From Campylobacter concisus (GTDB lineage: Bacteria > Campylobacterota > Campylobacteria > Campylobacterales > Campylobacteraceae), in contig NZ_CP049263.1 of assembly GCF_003048615.2 (NCBI RefSeq), positions 682,001-746,000 on the forward strand: a DNA stretch of 64,000 nucleotides. Direction: 5' to 3'. Each line of letters begins with the position of its first letter. The first letter of the stretch is position 1. Below, in pieces: positions 7,491 through 16,422 of the stretch. Made by a program: the position numbers and the translations under genes. The notes beneath the pieces were generated by a model. It did no database searches. It was not told where the DNA came from and saw nothing but the letters and a program-made list of their open reading frames with translations.

Positions 7491-10400
7491 TCAATCCTCC
7501 TATTTGTCTTATCAACTACATCTAATTGACTGTTGCTATTATTTATCTTGCCTATAAAGCTACCTTCATTACTCTTAGTATTATCTTTATTTAATGTCTT
7601 ACCAGCCCAGTCACCATTTGGCACTAAGAAATTTAAATTAAAGTTATTCGTTATAGCATTTTCATCAAATTCATTATAAAGTAGCCACTTTGGTGCTTTC
7701 ATCTTAGTTACATCAGTAACTGCTGATGGATTGCTTACAAATATTATCTGTTCACCATTATTTATAGCACTTACATTATTTCTTAAAACAGTCATACTAT
7801 AAGTGTTTGTAAAACTAAAATCATTAAATCCAAGAGCTCCTGCACTATGATTAGGATTAGTACTCCAAAAGATTGCGGCTGGGAAATCTTTCCAAAAAGC
7901 TCCACTACTATCTTTCATATAGATATTTTTGTTACATCCATCACAATATGCGCCATAGTAAATTTTAGCATTAAATCCACTATAAAGACCTTCATAAAAT
8001 GGAGCATAAACTCTACCGTAGTAAAATTTAGCTGTTGTTTCATTTGGTGATTTAGTATATATCTTTGATATAGTTGAGTTATCTTCTATACTACTAAAAG
8101 CAAAGTCATTACTAGAAACTGTAAAAGGATTTTTAGCATGATTTATCTTTCTTGTAAAGTTGAAATTTACTTCACCCTTTGCTTTGCCATTTACAAAGGT
8201 TGATATGCCTACATAAAATCTATTTTTTGAAACACCAGGACCAGTTACTTTTTTAGTGTTTGAGCTAGGAATTTCAAAGAATAATAGCTCTTCATTTGCC
8301 TTTGCTAATGTACCAGCATTGCCATTATTATCAGTAAAATTTAAAGGTACTCTATCAAGCTTTATATCAAAGCTAGTGGCTCTTGCATAGCAGCCATCTT
8401 TATAGAGCCTTGCAGCTTGATTATTACCAAGCTTTGCTACTACATCAAATGTAAGTTTTGCCTTTTGTACACCTTCGCTATCAAGATATGTTACTTCATC
8501 ATCTTTTTCTATCTTTAGATTACTTATTTGTATCTCTTTTGGTTTAAAAAGATAATCTTCAACATCTTCTATTTTTATATTACATCCAACTCTTCCTTCA
8601 GGATCTTGTGTAGGATCATTGCTGGTTGAACCTCTTACGCAGTCATCTTCTCTTGGAGATGTGTGCTGGTCAGTTGAAGTGTAGCTTTTATCTAATATAT
8701 AAAAAGAGGTGTCTCCTATGTCTGAATATGAAAAACCTGATATTACACTTCCGCTTGATGTATGGCGTGAAATTTGACCAATTCCATCAGAAAAATTTAC
8801 ACTTAGCTTATTCTCGCTTGCTAAAAAGCTAGGATCACAAGTAGCAGTGCTTGCTGGCTTTAGTGCTATCTCTCCATTAGTACCATCTATATTATGAGTA
8901 TAGCCTCTTGCTATATGAGTATCATCTGGCTTCATAGCAGCAATGGCTATGTTGTTATAAACTTCTCCGCCAACAAGAGTAAATGATCCAGTTCTTTTTG
9001 TGTTACTATCAGTATTCCATAGTCTAAAGTGATGTGGTCTAACTGCAAAGTCATCTAAGTCTTGACATGCTACTTTATTAGTGTTTGATGAAGGATCAAA
9101 GTGCGAAATTCTAAGTCTAACACTTTTATATGCTTTATCTATTTTAATATTTGGAATTAAAATTTCACTAATTCCATCAAATCTTATATCTTTAGTAAGT
9201 AAAACTTGATCTTGATCAGTAGCAGGAGCTGCACAACTAGTAACTACCTCTACTTTAACATCTACTGGAGTATCAGGTATTCTTTTATTACCATCTGGTC
9301 CATAGTTTGTGATATATAGGTTAAATGGCTTAGTAACTATTTGAGTTAAGAGCCTATTTTTATATTTGTTTTTAAAAGTAGGTGAGCCATCATCTTGTTT
9401 ATTGCTTGGGATGAAGTCGTTGGTAGTGATTGTCGCAGGGATTTTAATGTCATAATTGTAATCACTGCATTTTTTTATAGTAGTATCGTATGGGGCTAGT
9501 CCTAGAGCAGAATTTGCAACAGTTGCTTCATAGCTATTTGGTTTATAGTCTGATAACAAAGTGGCTTCAAATGCGGCGTAAGCATAGTTTAGGTTGTTAT
9601 GAAGCATATTACCGCCTTTATTTGTAGCTGCATTTTCACCTAGATAAAATGTTAAAGTATTTCCACTTAACTGCTGAAGACCAGTGTTGTCGTGATAGTC
9701 TTGATATTCAGACATTTCAAGAAGATTGCTAGATATTGAGTTTCTGTTTTGGACTATATAGGTTGTATTTGAGTTATATGTTTGGCTTGGATCGATGGTA
9801 GCTTTTAATGCAAAATTTTCAGCGTTTTCGTTTGTATCATTAGTTACTTGAACGACCGTTTTTAACACAGTGTTTTTGTTTAGTTTAACGCTCGTATTTC
9901 TTTTTACTTCTCTAAATATCTCCTCTTCTGGTTGTTTGTAGTAAAGAAATTCTTCGTAGCATGCACCTGGCTTATAAACTTCAGTAGAAAAGGCGATCAT
10001 GCCGATGTTTATTCTATCTCCTTCGTATGTGCCTCCAGTAGGTCTAGAGCCAGTAGCTTCTAGTCGAAGCTCTACGGTCTTTTGTTTATTTGTTAAAAGG
10101 TTTGATATATCAAATATATCTAGATCCATTTGATTGTTGTACTTCTTGCTAGCATCAGCATATTGACCAAATCTAGTAATAGATGAGTTAAATTGTTTTC
10201 TATCCGGGTTGAGTGGATCTTTGTATACACTTTTAAAGCCATTTTTGTTGATGGCTATGTTTTCTCCTTCTACTTCAGATCTGCCACCAAAGCCAAGAAA
10301 ACTTAGTGTTGATTTTACCTGGCCGCTTGTTGGAGTAAAAAAATTACTAAATGTTAAATAATAAATTTGCCTACTATCATCTTGTGTAGCTCCAAATTTA

Positions 10401-11488
10401 GGATTTATATTAACCATACCATCATATAAATTTATGGCCTTCGTTTTGACGCCGTTCGCCTCTCCTTCTTTGCCAAGATCATAAACTACAACTAGACTCC
10501 ATCCACCAAACTGAGCTACGCCTAAAGCCGAGTTCCACTGCCCATCACCATAAAGCACAGATCCATAAGGCCAAGTAAAAGTTTTTGATGATGTTGGTGA
10601 AGCAAAATGTAATGTAAAAGAGTCTTTATATAATGTCTCTATGCTTGAAGCTATCTGACCTACAGTAAATTTACTTTGAGCGATTTTTTTATTAATAAGG
10701 CTTGCCTTTACTATCTGAGTTACATCAGCACTTGCTTGATAGACAAAATATAATCCAGCCCTACCACCAGTAGTATGGGAGCCTAATGGAGGAAGGCTAT
10801 CGCTGGTTATTACATATTCATTTCCGCTAGAAAAGGAGCTGGTCCATTTGACATCATTTACATTGGCGTTTATACTGTGTATCAAGTTATCTGGAGTTTT
10901 AAATTTTACGCTTGAGTAACCAGATATTACATCTAAAAATTTATCTACTATTGTGTTTAAATTAGTTTCAGTCCATGGCTTGTATATGCTACCACCCCAA
11001 TATAGCCTCGCATATACTATATGTTTGCCTTCTGTATCAGTCTGTTCGTGTGTGCTTTTATCATCAAGAGTAAATTTTGCACTTGATGAGTTTTGAAATT
11101 TTGATGTAGATGAAAAAAGGGACAGGTCTTCTTGAACAAATTCTTTTTTTGCTAATGGAGAGGCAGTGGTTGTTGGATCAAAGTTGTACCCACCTTGTGT
11201 ATCTATAGGCTTTATGACACTAGCACCGATGACATCCATATCGCCAACAATGCTTTTGTAGTTTATTCTATTCCTAAGCTCGTTATTGCCTGTATTGTCA
11301 TCTTTGTATCCTGTTACATTTTCTGTTTGCAGTGGATTTGAACTAGTTATATATAGCATACTTGCTGCTGCAGGGACTTCTTTTATGCAGTGTAAAAATC
11401 CATCCGCATCAGTCCTGCTGATATCTGATGGTGCGCATGATCCAAAAATAGATATAAAAGATATAAAAAGCAAGCAAAGCGATCTCAA
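7484..11488 (-). CDS. Giant secreted MshQ-like protein, copy A (1334 aa)
   Basis: The protein begins with a signal peptide (RSLCLLFISFISIFGSCAPSD). The start is TTG at 11488, chosen for its AAGGAG site 8 bases upstream; that site lies inside the preceding small ORF. N-terminal motifs VYARLYWGGS, YQASADVTQIV and GGWSLVVVYDLG recall large bacterial surface-protein modules. The C-terminal half carries FAVRPHHFRLW and YYGRVYAPF...YYGAYCDGC, resembling the MshQ/DUF6701 C terminus. Residues about 690-1334 are identical to the end of copy B, while the first 690 are only distantly similar. The stop is TAA and overlaps the next prepilin gene. A pilus-tip adhesin role is inferred from context and those motifs. 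Confidence 0.75.
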   Translation of the reverse strand: MRSLCLLFISFISIFGSCAPSDISRTDADGFLHCIKEVPAAASMLYITSSNPLQTENVTGYKDDNTGNNELRNRINYKSIVGDMDVIGASVIKPIDTQGGYNFDPTTTASPLAKKEFVQEDLSLFSSTSKFQNSSSAKFTLDDKSTHEQTDTEGKHIVYARLYWGGSIYKPWTETNLNTIVDKFLDVISGYSSVKFKTPDNLIHSINANVNDVKWTSSFSSGNEYVITSDSLPPLGSHTTGGRAGLYFVYQASADVTQIVKASLINKKIAQSKFTVGQIASSIETLYKDSFTLHFASPTSSKTFTWPYGSVLYGDGQWNSALGVAQFGGWSLVVVYDLGKEGEANGVKTKAINLYDGMVNINPKFGATQDDSRQIYYLTFSNFFTPTSGQVKSTLSFLGFGGRSEVEGENIAINKNGFKSVYKDPLNPDRKQFNSSITRFGQYADASKKYNNQMDLDIFDISNLLTNKQKTVELRLEATGSRPTGGTYEGDRINIGMIAFSTEVYKPGACYEEFLYYKQPEEEIFREVKRNTSVKLNKNTVLKTVVQVTNDTNENAENFALKATIDPSQTYNSNTTYIVQNRNSISSNLLEMSEYQDYHDNTGLQQLSGNTLTFYLGENAATNKGGNMLHNNLNYAYAAFEATLLSDYKPNSYEATVANSALGLAPYDTTIKKCSDYNYDIKIPATITTNDFIPSNKQDDGSPTFKNKYKNRLLTQIVTKPFNLYITNYGPDGNKRIPDTPVDVKVEVVTSCAAPATDQDQVLLTKDIRFDGISEILIPNIKIDKAYKSVRLRISHFDPSSNTNKVACQDLDDFAVRPHHFRLWNTDSNTKRTGSFTLVGGEVYNNIAIAAMKPDDTHIARGYTHNIDGTNGEIALKPASTATCDPSFLASENKLSVNFSDGIGQISRHTSSGSVISGFSYSDIGDTSFYILDKSYTSTDQHTSPREDDCVRGSTSNDPTQDPEGRVGCNIKIEDVEDYLFKPKEIQISNLKIEKDDEVTYLDSEGVQKAKLTFDVVAKLGNNQAARLYKDGCYARATSFDIKLDRVPLNFTDNNGNAGTLAKANEELLFFEIPSSNTKKVTGPGVSKNRFYVGISTFVNGKAKGEVNFNFTRKINHAKNPFTVSSNDFAFSSIEDNSTISKIYTKSPNETTAKFYYGRVYAPFYEGLYSGFNAKIYYGAYCDGCNKNIYMKDSSGAFWKDFPAAIFWSTNPNHSAGALGFNDFSFTNTYSMTVLRNNVSAINNGEQIIFVSNPSAVTDVTKMKAPKWLLYNEFDENAITNNFNLNFLVPNGDWAGKTLNKDNTKSNEGSFIGKINNSNSQLDVVDKTNRRIEW
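7485..9423. repeat. 1.94-kb direct repeat, copy 1 (3' half of giant gene A)
   Basis: This stretch matches 11670-13608 at a constant offset of 4185 bases, and every line compared by eye was identical. Identity starts inside the stop codon (TAA here, TAG in the other copy) and ends abruptly at 9423/9424. No terminal inverted repeats or transposase accompany it. A smaller exact island of 53 bp, 9630-9682 against 13812-13864, lies upstream at a slightly different offset. Confidence 0.93.
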
Positions 11489-11489
11489 A

Positions 11490-11675
11490 CTACAATCTCC
11501 TTAATGTAACTAGCATAATGGCATCTTGCCAAGGACAAGCAAAGGAGAAAGTATATCCTTTTAGTGCTAAAGCTTTTCTTACTTCTTTTGTATTTTTTAG
11601 TGATACTTTTTTAGAGAAAATATCAAACAAAATAGTGCTTAAAGAGAGAGTTAGAGTGCTAGCTATCGCTACCAC
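11490..11675 (-). CDS. Small coupled ORF between the two giant genes (61 aa)
   Basis: The frame opens with GTG at 11675, overlapping the end of giant gene B in exactly the way the MshD-like prepilin gene overlaps giant gene A. It ends with TAG one base before the TTG start of gene A and contains gene A's AAGGAG site in its last codons. The product has a hydrophobic N-terminal stretch (IASTLTLSLSTILFDIFS), a basic middle, and a C terminus with FACPWQDAIMLV. It has no prepilin leader and I recognise no family. It may be a real small protein, a leader that couples translation of gene A, or the scar of genes lost after the duplication. Confidence 0.45.
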   Translation of the reverse strand: MVAIASTLTLSLSTILFDIFSKKVSLKNTKEVRKALALKGYTFSFACPWQDAIMLVTLRRL

Positions 11676-14600
11676 TCAATCCTCCTATTTGTCTTATCAA
11701 CTACATCTAATTGACTGTTGCTATTATTTATCTTGCCTATAAAGCTACCTTCATTACTCTTAGTATTATCTTTATTTAATGTCTTACCAGCCCAGTCACC
11801 ATTTGGCACTAAGAAATTTAAATTAAAGTTATTCGTTATAGCATTTTCATCAAATTCATTATAAAGTAGCCACTTTGGTGCTTTCATCTTAGTTACATCA
11901 GTAACTGCTGATGGATTGCTTACAAATATTATCTGTTCACCATTATTTATAGCACTTACATTATTTCTTAAAACAGTCATACTATAAGTGTTTGTAAAAC
12001 TAAAATCATTAAATCCAAGAGCTCCTGCACTATGATTAGGATTAGTACTCCAAAAGATTGCGGCTGGGAAATCTTTCCAAAAAGCTCCACTACTATCTTT
12101 CATATAGATATTTTTGTTACATCCATCACAATATGCGCCATAGTAAATTTTAGCATTAAATCCACTATAAAGACCTTCATAAAATGGAGCATAAACTCTA
12201 CCGTAGTAAAATTTAGCTGTTGTTTCATTTGGTGATTTAGTATATATCTTTGATATAGTTGAGTTATCTTCTATACTACTAAAAGCAAAGTCATTACTAG
12301 AAACTGTAAAAGGATTTTTAGCATGATTTATCTTTCTTGTAAAGTTGAAATTTACTTCACCCTTTGCTTTGCCATTTACAAAGGTTGATATGCCTACATA
12401 AAATCTATTTTTTGAAACACCAGGACCAGTTACTTTTTTAGTGTTTGAGCTAGGAATTTCAAAGAATAATAGCTCTTCATTTGCCTTTGCTAATGTACCA
12501 GCATTGCCATTATTATCAGTAAAATTTAAAGGTACTCTATCAAGCTTTATATCAAAGCTAGTGGCTCTTGCATAGCAGCCATCTTTATAGAGCCTTGCAG
12601 CTTGATTATTACCAAGCTTTGCTACTACATCAAATGTAAGTTTTGCCTTTTGTACACCTTCGCTATCAAGATATGTTACTTCATCATCTTTTTCTATCTT
12701 TAGATTACTTATTTGTATCTCTTTTGGTTTAAAAAGATAATCTTCAACATCTTCTATTTTTATATTACATCCAACTCTTCCTTCAGGATCTTGTGTAGGA
12801 TCATTGCTGGTTGAACCTCTTACGCAGTCATCTTCTCTTGGAGATGTGTGCTGGTCAGTTGAAGTGTAGCTTTTATCTAATATATAAAAAGAGGTGTCTC
12901 CTATGTCTGAATATGAAAAACCTGATATTACACTTCCGCTTGATGTATGGCGTGAAATTTGACCAATTCCATCAGAAAAATTTACACTTAGCTTATTCTC
13001 GCTTGCTAAAAAGCTAGGATCACAAGTAGCAGTGCTTGCTGGCTTTAGTGCTATCTCTCCATTAGTACCATCTATATTATGAGTATAGCCTCTTGCTATA
13101 TGAGTATCATCTGGCTTCATAGCAGCAATGGCTATGTTGTTATAAACTTCTCCGCCAACAAGAGTAAATGATCCAGTTCTTTTTGTGTTACTATCAGTAT
13201 TCCATAGTCTAAAGTGATGTGGTCTAACTGCAAAGTCATCTAAGTCTTGACATGCTACTTTATTAGTGTTTGATGAAGGATCAAAGTGCGAAATTCTAAG
13301 TCTAACACTTTTATATGCTTTATCTATTTTAATATTTGGAATTAAAATTTCACTAATTCCATCAAATCTTATATCTTTAGTAAGTAAAACTTGATCTTGA
13401 TCAGTAGCAGGAGCTGCACAACTAGTAACTACCTCTACTTTAACATCTACTGGAGTATCAGGTATTCTTTTATTACCATCTGGTCCATAGTTTGTGATAT
13501 ATAGGTTAAATGGCTTAGTAACTATTTGAGTTAAGAGCCTATTTTTATATTTGTTTTTAAAAGTAGGTGAGCCATCATCTTGTTTATTGCTTGGGATGAA
13601 GTCGTTGGGTCTTAACGGATCGACGCTTATATCATAGTAATAATCACTACACTTGTTAATGTAGGTATCATAAGAGGCTAGGTTTATACTAGAATTTACA
13701 ATTGTTGCTTTATAACTGTTTTGCTCAAATTTTGATTTAAGAGCTGCTTCATATATAGCATATGCGTAGTTGCCTTTATTGTGTTTTAGCTTGCCACCTA
13801 TGTTTGTATTGGCATTTTCACCTAGATAAAATGTTAAAGTATTTCCACTTAACTGCTGAAGACCTGTGTTGTCGTTATAGTCTTGTTGCCCAATCATAGT
13901 TTCGGAGTAGCTAGATATTGTTGTTGAGCTAATGATCTTTGTCGAATTTGGTTTATATGTTTGGCTTGGATTGATTGTGGTTTTTAGAGCAAATTCGTCA
14001 GCATCTTCATTTGTATTATTAACTGCTTGAATAACTGTTTTTAATATGGTATTTCTAGGTACGCTAATAGGCGTATTCTTAGCTACTAGTGTAAAATTGC
14101 TTTGTCCAGGCTCTTTTTTGTAGATGTATTCCATATAGCAAGCACCAGGTCTATAAATGCGTGTAGAAAAGCCAACCATAGCTAAATTTACACGGTCTGC
14201 GCTCACTATACTTGAGCTGGCATCTTTTTTTGTTGAAACTGTAAATTTCATCTTAATCTCAGCTTTTGTTTTATTAGGCTCTATATTGCTTGATATGTCA
14301 AATATGTCTAAGTCAACTTGCGTATTGAAGTCTCTGCCAGGATTTATATTTTGCCCAAATTTCGTCATAGTAGAGTTAAACTGTTCGCCTTGGGCATTAT
14401 TTGCACTAGTTATGCTTTCATAGTTGGCACCCTTTTTTATCTGTATGTTTTCACCTTTTACTTCTTTCTTGCCGCCAAAAGATAATACTGTAAGTGCAGC
14501 ATCCATATTCCCAGTCTTTGGAGTGTAGATATTGTCAAATGTGGTTTCTATAGTGGATGATTTTATGGTGCCAGGTGCTTCGTTGATTCTTATCAAGTCC

Positions 14601-15871
14601 GGGGCAAGCTTTTCGAGACCGTCAAAAATACTAACTAGCTTTGGCTCTATATTATTTGTTATAGCGGTTTCATCGTCAAAGTCATATATAATAACTAAAC
14701 TCCATGCTGCGTATTGTCCTCCGATAGTTTGTAGCCAGTATCCATTGTTATAGACGTTACTATTTGTGGCTGGACCAAAAAGCAATGTACCCCACACTGG
14801 AGCTAGTGTTACATTTACACCGCCAGGTTTAGTAAAATATGCATCACTTGGATCTATAAAATCGGGTTTGGTTGGTATTGTGGTGGCTCTTATGTTTCCA
14901 GCATAAAACGTTCTATCTTGTGAAGTAGTGCCAAGAGTGTCTTTTACGATATCAGTTACATCTACACTTGCTGCATAGACGTAGTTTATACCAGCCTTTG
15001 CTGGAGTTTGGTGGTCTCCTGATTGGTTATATGCTTCTATTGTCATTGACTTTGGTCTATATTCGCTAAAAGAGCCTAGCCAAAAGACATCTTTTGGATC
15101 AGCATCTAGTGTCACAACAGGTCTTCCTGGTGCCTTAAAGTCTATCTTGCTATATCCTTTCATATATTCTAATGCAGTTTTGATAAAATTTGGTCCACTT
15201 TGTACTTTCCAATTTTGGTATATAGAGCCACCCCAGTAAAGTCTAGCATAGACTACATTTTCGCCTTTTAAGTGTCCTTGTATAAAAGAGCCTTTATCGC
15301 TAAAGTCAAATGTAGATGAGGCGGAATTTTTGCAGTAATTAATATTACTTGGATTATATACATAATCACTTTGGCAAAGAGTGTAATTACTTTGAGCAAA
15401 ATTTCCATCATTTAAAAATCTTCTATCAGCTGTTACTGTCATTTTATACACATCAGATGAAGTTGGAACAAAGTTATATCCATTATACTTTGGTATCATA
15501 ACAGTTGCGCCGATCGTTGCCATATCACCATTTACTCTTGTGTTTAGGTTGCCATTTATAACTCTTTGTTTTAACTTAGGTGTTTTGTCGTCTAATACAG
15601 TCGTTAATGGTAATGGCGTAGAACCTGAAACGTAGACATGGTAGTGGTCGTACCCTCTATTTACAGTATCTACTGTCCATGTTTTTTGAAATGTTTTTAT
15701 ACAGTGAGGGATATTTTTAGAAGAGCCGTCTTGATACTCTTCCGCATCTATATAACAAGAGTATTGTGCGCCACTACAACTAATAGCAGCAGCTTCGGCA
15801 GGAGTGCAATCTCTAGGTGCACAAAAACTAAATACAAAACCAAGACAAAATATAAGCAAATGCCTTAGCAT
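11669..15871 (-). CDS. Giant secreted MshQ-like protein, copy B (1400 aa)
   Basis: The first gene of the pilus-like cluster starts at ATG 15871 with a GGGGGAGGTGAG ribosome site. It has a signal peptide (LRHLLIFCLGFVFSF) followed by CAPRDCTP, echoing CAPSD in copy A. The N-terminal region shares the VYARLYWGGS, VYAASVDVTDIV and AWSLVIIYD motifs with copy A but is otherwise well diverged. From about residue 756 to the end it is identical to copy A, including FAVRPHHFRLW and YYGRVYAPF. It is probably exported by Sec and placed on a pilus-like tip or the cell surface, by analogy with MshQ. The FliW gene lies 55 bases upstream on the same strand, so a shared transcript is possible. Confidence 0.75.
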   Translation of the reverse strand: MLRHLLIFCLGFVFSFCAPRDCTPAEAAAISCSGAQYSCYIDAEEYQDGSSKNIPHCIKTFQKTWTVDTVNRGYDHYHVYVSGSTPLPLTTVLDDKTPKLKQRVINGNLNTRVNGDMATIGATVMIPKYNGYNFVPTSSDVYKMTVTADRRFLNDGNFAQSNYTLCQSDYVYNPSNINYCKNSASSTFDFSDKGSFIQGHLKGENVVYARLYWGGSIYQNWKVQSGPNFIKTALEYMKGYSKIDFKAPGRPVVTLDADPKDVFWLGSFSEYRPKSMTIEAYNQSGDHQTPAKAGINYVYAASVDVTDIVKDTLGTTSQDRTFYAGNIRATTIPTKPDFIDPSDAYFTKPGGVNVTLAPVWGTLLFGPATNSNVYNNGYWLQTIGGQYAAWSLVIIYDFDDETAITNNIEPKLVSIFDGLEKLAPDLIRINEAPGTIKSSTIETTFDNIYTPKTGNMDAALTVLSFGGKKEVKGENIQIKKGANYESITSANNAQGEQFNSTMTKFGQNINPGRDFNTQVDLDIFDISSNIEPNKTKAEIKMKFTVSTKKDASSSIVSADRVNLAMVGFSTRIYRPGACYMEYIYKKEPGQSNFTLVAKNTPISVPRNTILKTVIQAVNNTNEDADEFALKTTINPSQTYKPNSTKIISSTTISSYSETMIGQQDYNDNTGLQQLSGNTLTFYLGENANTNIGGKLKHNKGNYAYAIYEAALKSKFEQNSYKATIVNSSINLASYDTYINKCSDYYYDISVDPLRPNDFIPSNKQDDGSPTFKNKYKNRLLTQIVTKPFNLYITNYGPDGNKRIPDTPVDVKVEVVTSCAAPATDQDQVLLTKDIRFDGISEILIPNIKIDKAYKSVRLRISHFDPSSNTNKVACQDLDDFAVRPHHFRLWNTDSNTKRTGSFTLVGGEVYNNIAIAAMKPDDTHIARGYTHNIDGTNGEIALKPASTATCDPSFLASENKLSVNFSDGIGQISRHTSSGSVISGFSYSDIGDTSFYILDKSYTSTDQHTSPREDDCVRGSTSNDPTQDPEGRVGCNIKIEDVEDYLFKPKEIQISNLKIEKDDEVTYLDSEGVQKAKLTFDVVAKLGNNQAARLYKDGCYARATSFDIKLDRVPLNFTDNNGNAGTLAKANEELLFFEIPSSNTKKVTGPGVSKNRFYVGISTFVNGKAKGEVNFNFTRKINHAKNPFTVSSNDFAFSSIEDNSTISKIYTKSPNETTAKFYYGRVYAPFYEGLYSGFNAKIYYGAYCDGCNKNIYMKDSSGAFWKDFPAAIFWSTNPNHSAGALGFNDFSFTNTYSMTVLRNNVSAINNGEQIIFVSNPSAVTDVTKMKAPKWLLYNEFDENAITNNFNLNFLVPNGDWAGKTLNKDNTKSNEGSFIGKINNSNSQLDVVDKTNRRIEW
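11670..13608. repeat. 1.94-kb direct repeat, copy 2 (3' half of giant gene B)
   Basis: Partner of 7485-9423, in the same orientation and offset by 4185 bases. Recombination between the copies would excise gene A's unique 5' half together with the 61-codon ORF. It would leave gene B's N terminus joined in frame to the shared C terminus and directly coupled to the prepilin genes. Confidence 0.93.
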
Positions 15872-15926
15872 AACTCACCTCCCCCAAAGCCATTGAAAAA
15901 TGAGAAATGATTTTAAATTTCTTTAA

Positions 15927-16310
15927 CTACTTTTGTATGAAATTTTCTATCATCTCGGCTTGTCCGTATTGTGGATACTTTGTAACGTCAAGCACTACTT
16001 GAGATAAAGTCATATTGTCCATATTGCAAACGATAGGAGCCACGAAATTCACGGTTGATTTCTCAAGAGGGAGGGCAACTACGATAATGTTGTAAATTCT
16101 AAGTTGTGAGCTCTCTTTAATGTCCATAAGCTCTTCGTAGTAGCTTGGGATGTCAAATTCATAACTTCTTAACGCAAAAGGATTTATCATTGTAAAAGAT
16201 GTTTCGTCATCTTTACTTGCTAACTTAACAAAAAATTTATCGAGCTCAATCAGTTCCATCGTCTTGATATGCTCAAAGCCTAAAATAGGGCTTTTAACAC
16301 TAAAAATCAT
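15927..16310 (-). CDS. fliW: Flagellar assembly factor FliW
   Basis: FliW is a cytoplasmic protein that binds CsrA and flagellin, so that flagellin synthesis follows filament assembly. The 127-residue product has the family layout: an N-terminal [22 protein letters not shown], the central [17 protein letters not shown] with the conserved Pro-Phe, and a C-terminal [20 protein letters not shown]. The last corresponds to the conserved N-x-x-A-P-I/L segment. Length is usual for the family. An AGGAG ribosome site precedes the ATG at 16310, and the gene diverges from bamD. No csrA gene is visible in the window. Confidence 0.93.
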   Translation of the reverse strand: MIFSVKSPILGFEHIKTMELIELDKFFVKLASKDDETSFTMINPFALRSYEFDIPSYYEELMDIKESSQLRIYNIIVVALPLEKSTVNFVAPIVCNMDNMTLSQVVLDVTKYPQYGQAEMIENFIQK

Positions 16311-16385
16311 ACTAACTCCTGTTTTGTAAAATTGCCTTATTTTAGCATAGTTTTAAAAAATTTATACAAAAATAATGCCAAAAAA

Positions 16386-16393
16386 TGTAAAAT
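16386..16393 (+). promoter_or_regulatory. -10-like box for bamD-lon
   Basis: TGTAAAAT lies about 30 bases upstream of the bamD ATG, in the divergent fliW-bamD gap, with an AAGGA ribosome site between them. It is an extended -10 of the sort common in this genome. No -35 was recognised. Confidence 0.45.
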
Positions 16394-16422
16394 AAGCGAA
16401 TTTAAAATTTTTAAGGAAAAGC

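Noticed and set aside
11518-11742. 74-codon frame on the + strand between the two giant genes
   Set aside because: It runs opposite to the coupled 61-codon ORF and into the repeat, has no ribosome site, and its last part recurs in the other repeat copy only as a shadow.
7485-13608. The 1.94-kb repeat as an insertion sequence or composite transposon
   Set aside because: It has no transposase frame, no terminal inverted repeats and no target duplication; its edges follow gene structure.
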